A stretch of 64,000 bases of DNA from DATFVA01 sp963711455 (GCA_963711455.1 CAVQEH010000009.1:62001-126000); one strand, 5' to 3'. Numbered from the stretch's first letter, positions 46,271-55,801 are shown. Numbers and translations: made by a program. Notes: generated by a model from the letters alone, not told the origin.

Positions 46271-48478
46271 ATGATAAAGTTATTAAGATATTGTTTGATA
46301 AGCTTAATTTTATTCAGCAGCTTTATAGTTTTTCCCGGCTGCTCTTCGTCCCAGCAGACCACAACTTCTTATAATAATTCATCCGCCTATTCCTGGCTTG
46401 ATCTTGATACTGTTAAAGCAGGTAAATTTGATATGGGGAGAATGTGGACTTTTGAATATCCGCCTCTTAATTATTTTCAACAGCAATATAATTTCAAACC
46501 TTCACAGGAATGGCTTGACCATGTAAGAAAATCTGCTCTGCGTTTTGCCAATTATTGCTCGGCTTCTTTCGTTTCTGCAGACGGTCTTGTAATGACGAAT
46601 GACCACTGTGGAAGAGAAAGTGTGACTCAGGTTACGAAAGAAGGTGAAGATCTTTTAAAGAATGGTTTTTTTGCCCAGACTTTAGCCGATGAAAGAAAAG
46701 TTCCCGGTTTGTATGTCGATCAGCTTGTGCTTATAAAAGATGTTACCAATGAAATTCAAAATGCAATGGAAAAAGGAACAACCGCCGAGGAAAAAACAGC
46801 TATTGAAGACAGCGTTATCTCGGAAATAAAAGACAGGGAAGAAGACAGCACCGGGTTAAGAATTTCGATAACACCTTTATACAACGGAGGTAAATATTCT
46901 GAGTATGGTTATAAAAGATATAAAGATGTAAGGCTTGTTTTTACGCCTGAAACATCAATAGGTTTTTTTGGAGGAGATCCCGATAACTTTACTTACCCGC
47001 GTTACGATCTTGATTGCACATTTTTCCGTGTTTATGATGAAGACGGCAAACCTCTTCAAACAAATGATTATTTTAAATGGAGCGATAACGGTGCCCAACC
47101 GGGTGAAACTGTTTTTGTTGTTGGCAATCCCGGCTCTACAAACAGGTTAAATACTGTCGCACAGCTTGAATATTTAAGGGATATAGCTTACCCCCGCACT
47201 CTTGAAATGATAAATAACCTGGTTAGTCTTTATTCAGAACAGATGGAAGAGCATCCCGAGAGAAAGACAGAATTGCAAAATCGTCTTTTTATGTTTACCA
47301 ATTCTCAAAAAGCCTATGAAGGTATGCTGAAAGGTTTACGCGATCCTGTATTAATGCAGAAGAAAAAAGATTTTGAAAAGAAATTTAAAGCTGCTGTTAT
47401 GGCTGATCCGAAACTAAAAGAAAAATATGGAGATCTCTGGGATAAAATTGCCGGGAACAGGGATCAGTTGAGAAGCTATTCAAATGAGCTTTTCGCTTTA
47501 TCAATTAATCCGCTTACAACATCGCAGCTTTTCTTTATTGCAAATGATGTCGTAGATCTTGCAGATGAGCTTAAACTGCCTGAAGATCAGAGAGACGAGG
47601 AATATACAGGCGATAAGCTGGATTCTACAATCGCATCAATATATATCGGTGATCTTGATATGAATACCCAGAAGGATTTGCTTAAAGATCAGGTTAAGAT
47701 AATGGACGAATATCTTGGTGTAGATGATCCGCTTGTAAAAAAATTAACCGGGGGAAAAACAGGTGATGCAGCAGTCGATTATATGTTGAACAATACAGTA
47801 TTAACCGATTCATTGAAACTGAAAAATTTAATTGATCAAGGTCCTGATGCAATTCTGAATTCAGATGATCCGTTTATTTATTTTGCAGTACACACTGAAG
47901 ATACAAGGAGCGATCTCAGATCAAAAGTAAGTAAAATCAGGGACGAAGAATCTATTTATTCCCAGCAGCTTGGTGAAGCTTTATTTGCTGTTTACGGCAC
48001 ATCAATTCCGCCGGATGCAACTTTTACGCTGCGCATTTCTGACGGAGTTGTAAAAGGATTTCCTTATAACGGAACAGTAGCTCCGCCTGTTACTACTTTT
48101 TATGGTTTATACAACAGGTATTATTCGTTCGGAAAGAAAGCCCCATGGGATTTACCGGAGAGATGGGTAAATCCTCCTGCAGATTTTGATCTTGAAGTTC
48201 CGTTTAATTTTGTTGCAACTAATGATATAATCGGCGGTAATTCAGGCAGTCCTGTAATAAATGAAAATGCTGAAATTGTGGGACTTGCCTTTGATGGTAA
48301 TATTCAAAGTCTCCCCGGTAATTTTATTTACGATACCGCTGAAAACAGGATGGTTGCTGTCCATTCTGCCGGATTAATGGAAGCAGTTAAAGTTATTTAT
48401 AAAGCAACAAGATTAAGCGACGAATTAAAGAACGGCAGAATTATGGAAGAACCTGTAGCTTCCGATTCAACAAAATAA
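46271..48478 (+). CDS. S46 family dipeptidyl peptidase (DPP7/DPP11-like)
   Basis: 735-residue exported serine exopeptidase that removes dipeptides from the N-terminus of peptides. The signal has a lipobox-like FPGC with Cys24, so it may be a lipoprotein. The catalytic His lies in TNDHCGR and the catalytic Ser in GNSGSPVIN. LAFDGN follows, where DPP7-type enzymes have Gly and DPP11-type Arg, so a preference for hydrophobic P1 residues is suggested, not proven. Probably periplasmic, for peptide nutrition. Confidence 0.93.
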   Translation: MIKLLRYCLISLILFSSFIVFPGCSSSQQTTTSYNNSSAYSWLDLDTVKAGKFDMGRMWTFEYPPLNYFQQQYNFKPSQEWLDHVRKSALRFANYCSASFVSADGLVMTNDHCGRESVTQVTKEGEDLLKNGFFAQTLADERKVPGLYVDQLVLIKDVTNEIQNAMEKGTTAEEKTAIEDSVISEIKDREEDSTGLRISITPLYNGGKYSEYGYKRYKDVRLVFTPETSIGFFGGDPDNFTYPRYDLDCTFFRVYDEDGKPLQTNDYFKWSDNGAQPGETVFVVGNPGSTNRLNTVAQLEYLRDIAYPRTLEMINNLVSLYSEQMEEHPERKTELQNRLFMFTNSQKAYEGMLKGLRDPVLMQKKKDFEKKFKAAVMADPKLKEKYGDLWDKIAGNRDQLRSYSNELFALSINPLTTSQLFFIANDVVDLADELKLPEDQRDEEYTGDKLDSTIASIYIGDLDMNTQKDLLKDQVKIMDEYLGVDDPLVKKLTGGKTGDAAVDYMLNNTVLTDSLKLKNLIDQGPDAILNSDDPFIYFAVHTEDTRSDLRSKVSKIRDEESIYSQQLGEALFAVYGTSIPPDATFTLRISDGVVKGFPYNGTVAPPVTTFYGLYNRYYSFGKKAPWDLPERWVNPPADFDLEVPFNFVATNDIIGGNSGSPVINENAEIVGLAFDGNIQSLPGNFIYDTAENRMVAVHSAGLMEAVKVIYKATRLSDELKNGRIMEEPVASDSTK

Positions 48479-48493
48479 TTTGATTGTAATTAC

Positions 48494-48523
48494 AGATGGC
48501 ATCATAAAAAAGAGATGCCGTCT
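48494..48523. other. Hairpin between S46 peptidase and type IX cargo genes
   Basis: AGATGGCATC / GATGCCGTCT stem of about 10 bp with a loop of 10 bases in the gap between two convergent genes. No T run follows on either strand, so it is not a standard terminator, though it could act as an RNA-processing stop or a 3' end stabiliser. Confidence 0.45.
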
Positions 48524-48546
48524 ATGAAAGAATTTTAGGAATAATC

Positions 48547-50181
48547 TTACTTCACAAGAAGCATTTTTTTTGCCTGAGAATAATTTTTTGTAACTAACCT
48601 GTAAATGTAAACACCGCTTGCAAGTGAACATTTATTGAAGCTTACTTCATATTGTCCTGGATTTTTTATTTCATTGCTTATTAATGTCTTTACTTTTTGT
48701 CCAAGTATATTGTAAACATCAAGGTTTACAGAAGTTCTCTCAGGAATATCGAATCTGATTGTGGTAGTTGGATTAAACGGATTGGGAAAATTCTGCTCTA
48801 AATTAAATCCTTTTATCAAGTCCGACTCTTTTTCTTTAACATTTGTATGAACAGTTTGTCCGTATAACATCAGAATATATCCTCCGCTGGTGATTGCTAT
48901 ATCATTAACACCGTCATTAGTTTGGTCACCTATATTTATTGATTTCTGTGGACATACATCATTACCATTTAAGTAACCTCTTGCTCCGTACATATTGCCA
49001 TTGCTTACGTGAGGTCCACCTAATCGTAATACAAATACTTGATAACCTGCCGGTGATATTATAAAATCATCATATCCATCCATATTGAAATCGCCAACAT
49101 CCTGTGATTCCCCTCCCGCAGAGAAAAAAAGATTAGTTGTTGTATCCTGTAAAAATATAAATGATGGAATTGTGTCTACACCATTCACTGATCCATAGTG
49201 TATCGTGGTTTGATGAGGATAATTATAAAATGTTCTTCCAATAACGAGATCCTTAATACCATCTCCGTTAATATCATCAACTGAAAAATATCTTATAAAC
49301 CACCCCGCAGTACTGTCACGTGGATTTACTAATGACGAATATAATTCAGATTCATTTCCCTGAACAGGATTGAAATTTTCTGAGCCATAATATATATGAA
49401 GGTAATTAACACTGTCGAAGCGTTCTCCCGGTGGCAAAGTTGTCAATCTAGAACTGTAAAGAAGATCATCATACCCATCTCCATTCATATCTCCAACCTG
49501 AACAAAATCACCTATATTTGCATCATGATTATCTCCTATTAAAACAAAATCTGCAGAATCATTCGGGGTTGATTTTCCCATACTAATGTATATTTTACCT
49601 CTATTATAAAATTCTTCTGAAGGTTCAACTGTCACTAAAGAACTAAAAACCAAATCCGTTTTTCCATCATTGTTAAAATCTCCCGTATGTACACCAATGG
49701 TAAAATAGGGAGTGGTAAACTCTTCTATGGTAGGATAAGGTGTAGGAAGTGGTGTTACATAGTCAGGGATTGTATCAATAGCCATTTCTGTTGTACCGCT
49801 TCCCCAATAATAAAGCATATCACCACTATAACCCCAAACGCTGTCAAAACTTGTGTAGTGCATCGTGATCATATCTTTATAACCATCCCCATTGTAATCG
49901 CAGACAGCAAGCATCCTGCCTGTATATACAAGATCTTTCTCTGTATCAAGTATTCCGTGGCCTCCAAAAAATACATATGTATCATTCCAATTTCCTGATA
50001 TAAGATCAAGGTGCCCATCTTTATTTATATCAAATGATTCAATATTATACGCATAAAATCCATTATATGGATCTCCCACTTCCCAGAATGATGGCATTGA
50101 GAACCATTGGTTTTGAGCATTTATTCTTGAAATAGAAAAGGTTAAGCAAAGAACAATAGTAAGAAAAATAATTTTTTTCAT
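48547..50181 (-). CDS. Secreted VCBS/FG-GAP propeller protein with type IX sorting domain
   Basis: 544 residues. The signal peptide starts at M-KKIIFLTIVL (ATG 50181; an upstream ATG at 50277 adds a non-signal stretch). About seven blades carry calcium-binding D-x-N-x-D-G loops (DINKDGHLDL, DYNGDGYKDM, DFNNDGKTDL, DMNGDGYDDL, DINGDGIKDL, DFNMDGYDDF and a DQTNDGVNDI variant), consistent with an integrin-alpha-like seven-bladed propeller. The C-terminus is a type A Por sorting domain (NFPNPFNPTTTIRFDIP, GVYIYRLV), so it should be exported by the type IX system. Ligand unknown. Confidence 0.85.
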   Translation of the reverse strand: MKKIIFLTIVLCLTFSISRINAQNQWFSMPSFWEVGDPYNGFYAYNIESFDINKDGHLDLISGNWNDTYVFFGGHGILDTEKDLVYTGRMLAVCDYNGDGYKDMITMHYTSFDSVWGYSGDMLYYWGSGTTEMAIDTIPDYVTPLPTPYPTIEEFTTPYFTIGVHTGDFNNDGKTDLVFSSLVTVEPSEEFYNRGKIYISMGKSTPNDSADFVLIGDNHDANIGDFVQVGDMNGDGYDDLLYSSRLTTLPPGERFDSVNYLHIYYGSENFNPVQGNESELYSSLVNPRDSTAGWFIRYFSVDDINGDGIKDLVIGRTFYNYPHQTTIHYGSVNGVDTIPSFIFLQDTTTNLFFSAGGESQDVGDFNMDGYDDFIISPAGYQVFVLRLGGPHVSNGNMYGARGYLNGNDVCPQKSINIGDQTNDGVNDIAITSGGYILMLYGQTVHTNVKEKESDLIKGFNLEQNFPNPFNPTTTIRFDIPERTSVNLDVYNILGQKVKTLISNEIKNPGQYEVSFNKCSLASGVYIYRLVTKNYSQAKKMLLVK

Positions 50182-50405
50182 GCTGCTACTTATAAAATTA
50201 AATATAGATAAGAGACCTGAATTAACAGATGAAGAGAATTGCTTAGGTGGAATATACTGTATATTTTGCCTTATCATAAATCCCCCGGATTTATTTGTTG
50301 CAAATTACTTGGTTTGCGATTTATTGTCAATTGTTTTTAGTTAAGGTAATGTTTTATGCGCTGACCTTTTGTCTCCTTTTTTATATTTAATCCAGACTTT
50401 ATACA

Positions 50406-50942
50406 TTAAAAATAATATTGCCCCTGCAGATGCAATGAAAAATATTTGGCAAAAGTGTTTCCGAATGTAATAGAAAATTCGGTTCCAAGACCCAGTTTAA
50501 AACCATCCATTTTATATTTTCTGAAATCTATTCCTGTCGCAATTGAAAATGCTGTGCCGTAATTCCATTCATTTACGTTACTGAATGTTCTGTCATTAAT
50601 AATTTCAGGTCCGAAACCTTCTTCAATGAAAAAAGGTTTTGATAATGGCTGGGTGAAGATTGCTTTAAGTGATAAGGCTTTAAGAAAAGGGAAATATTTA
50701 TTTGTAGTTCCCGGTAGTAAAACGTTAAAATCCTGTGCATAGATAAAGCTCAGCCTCGGATTAAAGCCAAAGAAAGGAGTATTTATTTCTGCATATAAAG
50801 AAGAAGTAAATGCACCTGTTGTAGCTGCAAATCCTCCAACGGTTCCCCCGCCGATAAATCCGCCTACACTTATAAATTGTGCATCAGCTTTTGCAGCTAA
50901 TAAAAAGATTGTAATTAAGAAGGCAATTGTTTTCAATTTCAT
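50406..50942 (-). CDS. Putative small outer-membrane barrel protein
   Basis: 178 residues with a signal peptide (to KADAQ) and alternating hydrophobic beta-strands rich in Gly, Phe and Tyr, ending in QGQYYF with the C-terminal Phe typical of outer-membrane barrels. I recognise no family. It is divergent from the nuclease gene. Confidence 0.6.
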   Translation of the reverse strand: MKLKTIAFLITIFLLAAKADAQFISVGGFIGGGTVGGFAATTGAFTSSLYAEINTPFFGFNPRLSFIYAQDFNVLLPGTTNKYFPFLKALSLKAIFTQPLSKPFFIEEGFGPEIINDRTFSNVNEWNYGTAFSIATGIDFRKYKMDGFKLGLGTEFSITFGNTFAKYFSLHLQGQYYF

Positions 50943-51116
50943 TTATATTAAAAGTTAGTTGGTTGAAAATAAATTCTACTCTTACTCATATCTTACTCTT
51001 AATTTGTTCAAAATAAAATCAAAGTTATTATTCAAAATAATTAAGAGCGCGATTAAGATTAAAAAATCTATAAGAAAAATAGTTTTACATTTCAATAAAA
51101 GCAAAAAGGATAACGT

Positions 51117-51470
51117 ATGGAACACACTTTATATCACTATAACGCTCTTGTTATGGAAGTATATGACGGCGATACCATTACGGTAGATATTGATCTTGGA
51201 CTTCATACATGGGTCAAAGGTGAAAAAATAAGATTCTACAGGATAAATGCACCCGAATTAAAAGGAAAAGAAAGACCAATGGGTTTAAAATCAAGAGATT
51301 ACCTGAGAAGCCTGATACTTGGGAAAGAAGTTATTATACAAACTGTTAAAGATAAGAAAGGAAAATACGGAAGATATCTTGGTGAAGTCTGGCTGCTTAG
51401 CGGTGATGTTTATATGAATGTAAATGATGATCTGGTAAGAAAGGGTTTTGCAGAATATAAGGAATATTAA
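51117..51470 (+). CDS. Thermonuclease (SNase) family protein
   Basis: 117-residue member of the staphylococcal nuclease fold, normally cleaving DNA or RNA with calcium. Asp17/Asp19 in YDGDT, Arg39 and Glu47 in RFYRINAPE, and Arg86 in KYGRYLG match the catalytic scaffold, but the calcium ligand Asp40 of the type enzyme is Asn44 here, which occurs in some homologues. No signal peptide is seen, which is unusual for a secreted nuclease and suggests an intracellular role. An upstream overlapping frame beginning at 50959 is not supported. Confidence 0.85.
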   Translation: MEHTLYHYNALVMEVYDGDTITVDIDLGLHTWVKGEKIRFYRINAPELKGKERPMGLKSRDYLRSLILGKEVIIQTVKDKKGKYGRYLGEVWLLSGDVYMNVNDDLVRKGFAEYKEY

Positions 51471-51576
51471 AGGTATAATCAGAGATTTATATTTTAGATA
51501 TTTCTAAATTCATATTTTAAAATTTGGAAATTCATTACATTTGGTTTTAAATTTTAAGATAAAGAGGGAATTGAAA

Positions 51577-51930
51577 ATGAATAAAAATTCAGAAATAATT
51601 TTATACATAGAACTTGATGAAAAGAAAATCCCGGTTAAAATAGAGTGGAGTGCCACCGATTCCGGCTTTGAAGGGAAAAGGGAATGCAACTCTATGATGC
51701 TTTCCTTATGGGATAAAGTAGAAAATGCAACTATGGGAATTGATCTCTGGACAAAAGATATGATGGTGGAAGATATGAATGTTTATTTTCACCAGACCTT
51801 CCTTAAAATGGCGGATACTTATAGAAGAGCGACTAAGAATGAAGAGATAGCTGTAATGGTCGAGAACTTCAGCGCTCAGTTTGCAGAAAAGCTGGAACTT
51901 GATAAAAAGGTCAATAAGAGTAATCAATAG
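51577..51930 (+). CDS. gldC: GldC-like gliding motility-associated protein
   Basis: 117-residue cytosolic protein. The pattern EIILYIELDEKKIPVKIEWSA, MMLSLWDKVENATMGIDLWTKDMMVEDM and a C-terminal NFSAQFAEKLEL matches GldC of Bacteroidota, a protein associated with gliding and type IX secretion whose exact role is unclear. ATG 51577 with GAGGGAA upstream is chosen over TTG 51541. It ends one base before the convergent cydB gene. Its occurrence with a type IX cargo gene in the same window fits. Confidence 0.75.
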   Translation: MNKNSEIILYIELDEKKIPVKIEWSATDSGFEGKRECNSMMLSLWDKVENATMGIDLWTKDMMVEDMNVYFHQTFLKMADTYRRATKNEEIAVMVENFSAQFAEKLELDKKVNKSNQ

Positions 51931-51931
51931 A

Positions 51932-52942
51932 TCAGGTTGTGCTGCGGTCAATCTTAAAAACTTTGAAAAGATAAAACAGGGTCGGGAAAATTATTAATGA
52001 TCCGACAATCAATGCCCATCCTAATTGTGTTAATGTTGCATCGGGAGCTGCAGCGTTATAAAGATTAATATTTGAACCATCTTTCATTAAAACGACTTCA
52101 GGAAAATAAATGGAATAAAATGCTGCAAGAATAAAGAACAATTGTATGCCAGCAATAATTCGGGAAGTCCAGATCAATCCTTTATTTAAAATATTCCATT
52201 GAAAAGGTAAAGCAATTGTTGCAAGCAAAATTGCAGCTATACTTACCGGGTGCCTGAAGAAACGTGCAGCAAAATCTACTCCTTCCACATAAGAAAAAAT
52301 AAAAACCATTGCCCCGCTAATAACCATAACTGCAGTAGCAGTTTTTGCTTTTTGTACGAGGAGAGTTCTCGTTTCCTTTTCAGTTGATTCACTTACAAGA
52401 TAAACTGAAGCAATAAATGCAAACAGGCTGCATATAAAAATTCCGGTAGATAAACTGAATAAGTTAATCCAGGGATGAAGATATCCTTCAAAATAAGATG
52501 AGGGGGATACAGTTATTTTACCGGAAACAACAGCTCCGATAATTAATCCGAAGAAGAAACTAACAAGCAGACTGGAGACAGCAAATATTCTTGAGTAAAT
52601 AACCTGTGCATGATCATGTATTGCATCATAATGACGGAAGGTAAAAGCTGTTCCTCTAAGTACAACTCCGATTAATAATAATATCAAAGGAACATAAAGT
52701 GAAATAGAAATCTGTGTATAAATTCCCGGGAACGCCATAAATAAAATAACAACGGTTATAATAACCCACATGTGGTTTGCTTCCCAGATTGGAGCCATAG
52801 CATTGCTTACCAGGTTTTTAACCTTTTCTTTATTTGATTTACCGGAAAACAATTCTATAATTCCCGCTCCGAAATCTGCTCCTCCCAGCAGGCAGTAAAG
52901 ATAAACCGAAACCAATAGAAAAATTATTACTACGTATAACAT
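51932..52942 (-). CDS. cydB: Cytochrome bd ubiquinol oxidase subunit II
   Basis: Inner-membrane partner of CydA in the quinol oxidase used at low oxygen. About eight hydrophobic helices, 336 residues, with the N-terminal GGADFGAGIIELF and ANHMWVII as in the family. The start is directly adjacent to the cydA stop (0 bases between), so the two are one operon. No cydX-like small gene is seen downstream. The last gene of the unit runs up to the end of gldC. Confidence 0.94.
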   Translation of the reverse strand: MLYVVIIFLLVSVYLYCLLGGADFGAGIIELFSGKSNKEKVKNLVSNAMAPIWEANHMWVIITVVILFMAFPGIYTQISISLYVPLILLLIGVVLRGTAFTFRHYDAIHDHAQVIYSRIFAVSSLLVSFFFGLIIGAVVSGKITVSPSSYFEGYLHPWINLFSLSTGIFICSLFAFIASVYLVSESTEKETRTLLVQKAKTATAVMVISGAMVFIFSYVEGVDFAARFFRHPVSIAAILLATIALPFQWNILNKGLIWTSRIIAGIQLFFILAAFYSIYFPEVVLMKDGSNINLYNAAAPDATLTQLGWALIVGSLIIFPTLFYLFKVFKIDRSTT

Positions 52943-54280
52943 TTAAATTCCTGATTTTTCCTGGGAATCATTTAAAGCTTTTATCTGTCTTTTCATTAAC
53001 CAGAAAGCAACTATAGTAAGAATTGAATAAATAATAACAAAAACCGATAAATGAAAAATCTGACCCGGCACCGGTGTAACTGAATCTGCTGTTTTCATTA
53101 TATTATAAATTATCCAGGGCTGCCTTCCTACTTCAGTAACAATCCATCCTGCCTCAACAGCTATAAAGCCAAGCGGAGTACAAATTGCAATAAGGTATAA
53201 AAATCTTTTGTTGAACAAATAATTTTTCCACTTCCATATTAGCAGCCAGAAAACAATTCCAACAGCGGCAAGAAAAAATCCGCAGGCAACCATTAACTGA
53301 AATGCAAGATGAACAGGAACAACAGGCGGCCAGTTTTCCCTTGGAAATTCATTCAACCCTTTTACCTCAGCATTAAAATCTCCATAAGCAAGAAAGCTTA
53401 ATAACCCGGGAATTTTTATTCCTAATTTTGTCTCTTCACTTTGTACATCAGGAATACCTCCAACGGTTAAACCGGCGTTCTTTTCAGAATTGAACAGCCC
53501 TTCCATTGCAGCAAGCTTTTCAGGCTGTCTTATCGCAATATCCTTTGCACTGTGATCTCCGCTTAACGGCTGAAGCACTGCAAAGATGCTTCCAAAACTT
53601 AAAGCAATTATTATGGCTTTCTTATGAATTTCAAAATTATGCTTTCTTAAAAGAAGGATTGCATGAATTCCTGCTACTCCAAATGCAGTTGCTTCGAAGG
53701 CTGCTATCGTCATATGTAATGTTTCGCTTACCCAGGCAGGATTAAACATTGCCTCAAAAGGACGGATGTTGTAAGCTTGTCCGATTATCCAGCCTGCCTG
53801 TCCGGCAGACAGGTCAAAACCGGCAGGTGCATTCATCCAGGCATTTGCAGTTACAACAAAAATTCCTGAGAGAACCCCGGAAACACCAACAAGCAAACCG
53901 GAAAACCAGTGAACATAAGGATTTAATTTATTCCAGCCGTAAAGAAATAATCCTATACAAATTGCTTCAACAAAAAATGCAGTTCCTTCCCAGCTAAAAG
54001 GCATCCCGATAATTGGTCCTGCATATTTCATAAATCCCGGCCACAGTAACCCGAGTTCAAAGGATAATGCTGTTCCCGATACAGCCCCAATTGCAAAAAA
54101 TATCGCAACTCCTTTGGACCAGGTTTTAGTTAAATCGAGATAAATTTTTTTCTTTTTCCGGATCCAGATCCAGTGAGAGACGACCATAAGAAAAGGCATG
54201 GTCATCCCGATGCAGGCAAGTATTATGTGGAACCCGAGGGTAATCGCCATAGTAGAACGCGCTGCAAGCAGATTATCCAA
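52943..54280 (-). CDS. cydA: Cytochrome bd ubiquinol oxidase subunit I
   Basis: Quinol-oxidising, heme-carrying subunit. The heme-ligand His in TLGFHII (residue 18), SETLHM (His189) and the signature GRQPW near the end of the Q-loop region are present; the loop is short, as in the CIO/short-Q-loop class. 445 residues. Residues about 157-163 correspond to a palindrome-containing 21-base stretch that appears inserted in frame. Upstream is a 187-base gap with only weak regulatory candidates. Confidence 0.93.
   Translation of the reverse strand: MDNLLAARSTMAITLGFHIILACIGMTMPFLMVVSHWIWIRKKKKIYLDLTKTWSKGVAIFFAIGAVSGTALSFELGLLWPGFMKYAGPIIGMPFSWEGTAFFVEAICIGLFLYGWNKLNPYVHWFSGLLVGVSGVLSGIFVVTANAWMNAPAGFDLSAGQAGWIIGQAYNIRPFEAMFNPAWVSETLHMTIAAFEATAFGVAGIHAILLLRKHNFEIHKKAIIIALSFGSIFAVLQPLSGDHSAKDIAIRQPEKLAAMEGLFNSEKNAGLTVGGIPDVQSEETKLGIKIPGLLSFLAYGDFNAEVKGLNEFPRENWPPVVPVHLAFQLMVACGFFLAAVGIVFWLLIWKWKNYLFNKRFLYLIAICTPLGFIAVEAGWIVTEVGRQPWIIYNIMKTADSVTPVPGQIFHLSVFVIIYSILTIVAFWLMKRQIKALNDSQEKSGI
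53793..53813. repeat. 21-bp palindromic insertion in cydA
   Basis: A CCTGTC / GACAGG hairpin (stem 53797-53802 and 53808-53813, loop CGGCA) preceded by CCTG. It encodes seven extra residues between AGFD and WIIGQ. Skipping exactly 21 bases restores an uninterrupted, family-like reading, so it looks like a small mobile palindrome or an expanded repeat within a gene. I saw no second clear copy in this window. Confidence 0.5.
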
Positions 54281-54340
54281 AACAAAAACCTTTATTTAAA
54301 AAAAGTGATATATCAAACTTATAAAATGTTTGGTTAATCT

Positions 54341-54358
54341 TCACTCTTAATAGTGTGA
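54341..54358. promoter_or_regulatory. Weak inverted repeat upstream of cydA
   Basis: TCACTCT...AGTGTGA is an imperfect 18-bp palindrome 61-78 bases before the cydA start. It is a possible operator for an oxygen-sensing regulator, but it does not match the FNR or CRP consensus. Confidence 0.2.
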
Positions 54359-54467
54359 TTAAAATGAAATGTTAATTCTATTTTTCCAGTTACAATAGAA
54401 TTAAAAGATTGAGTTTTTATGATGAAGTAACAATTATAAGATTATATATCGAAGAGTATTGGGAAAA

Positions 54468-55595
54468 TTATTTTGTATAGCTTATCCTGTATATTACTCC
54501 GCCATAATCATCACTTACCAGCAGCGATCCATCCTGCATTTGTTCAACGTCGACAGGTCTTCCTGAAACAGACTCACCCTGGAGCCATCCTTCAGCGAAA
54601 GGTTCTTTGCTTACGGGATTGTTTCCATCCAGCTTAACAAACATTACGCGGTAGCCGATCTTTTTACTGCGGTTCCATGATCCGTGCTCGGCAATGAAGA
54701 TTGAATTTTTATATTTTTCGGGGAACATATTTCCTGTATAGAATTCCATTCCCAGCGCTGCTACGTGAGGTCCAAGTTCCATTACAGGTCTTGTAAATTT
54801 AGAAAGATCAACACCCTGTCCGTATTCGGGATCGCGGATATCTTTTCCATGCATATAAGGATAACCAAAGTTCATTCCCTTTTCGGGTGCACGGTTAAGT
54901 TCATCGGGAGGAATATTGTCACCGAGCATATCTCTTCCGTTATCAGTAAACCATTGAACATGATCGACGGGAGACCAATCGAATCCAACTGTATTCCTTA
55001 TGCCGCTGGCAAATATTTCAAGATCGCTTCCGTCAGGATTCATTCTCATTATAGATGCAAACCGGGGATCTTCACTTTTACAGATATTGCAGGGTGCACC
55101 GACAGGAACATAAAGCTTTCCATCAGGTCCAAACTTGATAAACTTCCAGCCATGATGAGTAGCAGTCGGGAAACTGTCATTAACAACAACAGGAGAAGGG
55201 GGATTATCCAGATGATTTTCAATATCCGGATATTTTATTACACGGCTTATTTCAGCCACATAAAGATCACCGTTTCTTAGAGCAACACCATTTGGTTCAT
55301 TTAATCCGCTTGCAATAGTTATTACTTTGTCTGCTTTATAATCTTTATTTGTATCAAGAATTGCATACACTTTTCCTGTACCTCTTGTTCCCGCAAACAA
55401 AACTCCTGATTTGCTTAATACCATTTCGCGGGCACCCGGTACATTGCCTGCGTAAACTTCAATTATAAAACCGGGAGGCAGTTTGATATCTCCCGGATTT
55501 CCTGATACCAACCCATCATTTGAATTGCAATAAACAGCAAGAATTAAAAAAGGAATTGCAATTATTATAGACAAGTAACCATTTAATCTTTTCAT
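54468..55595 (-). CDS. PQQ-dependent sugar dehydrogenase-like protein
   Basis: Exported beta-propeller of the soluble glucose/sorbosone dehydrogenase family, 375 residues. There is a signal peptide, then LPPGFIIEVYAGNVPGAREM, the catalytic-type His in HHGWKFIKFGPDGKLYVPVGAPC, NTVGFDWSP, and FIAEHGSWNRS. It has a CxxC pair in PCNIC. The substrate is unknown, and PQQ use is inferred from the family. A PspC-domain gene lies just upstream on the same strand (17 bases), possibly co-transcribed. Confidence 0.85.
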   Translation of the reverse strand: MKRLNGYLSIIIAIPFLILAVYCNSNDGLVSGNPGDIKLPPGFIIEVYAGNVPGAREMVLSKSGVLFAGTRGTGKVYAILDTNKDYKADKVITIASGLNEPNGVALRNGDLYVAEISRVIKYPDIENHLDNPPSPVVVNDSFPTATHHGWKFIKFGPDGKLYVPVGAPCNICKSEDPRFASIMRMNPDGSDLEIFASGIRNTVGFDWSPVDHVQWFTDNGRDMLGDNIPPDELNRAPEKGMNFGYPYMHGKDIRDPEYGQGVDLSKFTRPVMELGPHVAALGMEFYTGNMFPEKYKNSIFIAEHGSWNRSKKIGYRVMFVKLDGNNPVSKEPFAEGWLQGESVSGRPVDVEQMQDGSLLVSDDYGGVIYRISYTK

Positions 55596-55612
55596 CTTAT
55601 TTTCCTCTTAAT

Positions 55613-55801
55613 TCAAACTGAATCAGGCGGCGGCATAATAATCCAGAGAATTATATAGACTAGAATTCCCGGAAATGCAGCGCTTAAAACAGATAACAAA
55701 ACATAACCAACTCTTACAACAGTTGGATCCCAGCCAAGCCATTCGGCAATTCCGGCACAAACTCCGGCAACCATTTTATTATAAGATCTTTTTAACGGCA
55801 T
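55613..55801 (-). CDS. PspC domain protein
   Basis: 62-residue membrane protein with the PspC pattern KMVAGVCAGIAEWLGWDPTVVRV followed by a hydrophobic helix (about 32-56). PspC proteins sense or support the inner membrane under stress in the phage-shock system; no pspA or pspB is nearby. It starts near the PQQ-dehydrogenase-like gene and may share its transcript. Confidence 0.88.
   Translation of the reverse strand: MPLKRSYNKMVAGVCAGIAEWLGWDPTVVRVGYVLLSVLSAAFPGILVYIILWIIMPPPDSV

Noticed and set aside
50959..51186. Plus-strand 75-residue frame overlapping the nuclease gene
   Set aside because: Low-complexity Lys/Ile-rich translation from an AT-rich gap and overlap with a well-supported gene.
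54300..54320. Possible FNR box upstream of cydA around TGATATATCA
   Set aside because: The half-sites TTGAT and ATCA are separated by two bases, not four, so the FNR consensus is not met.
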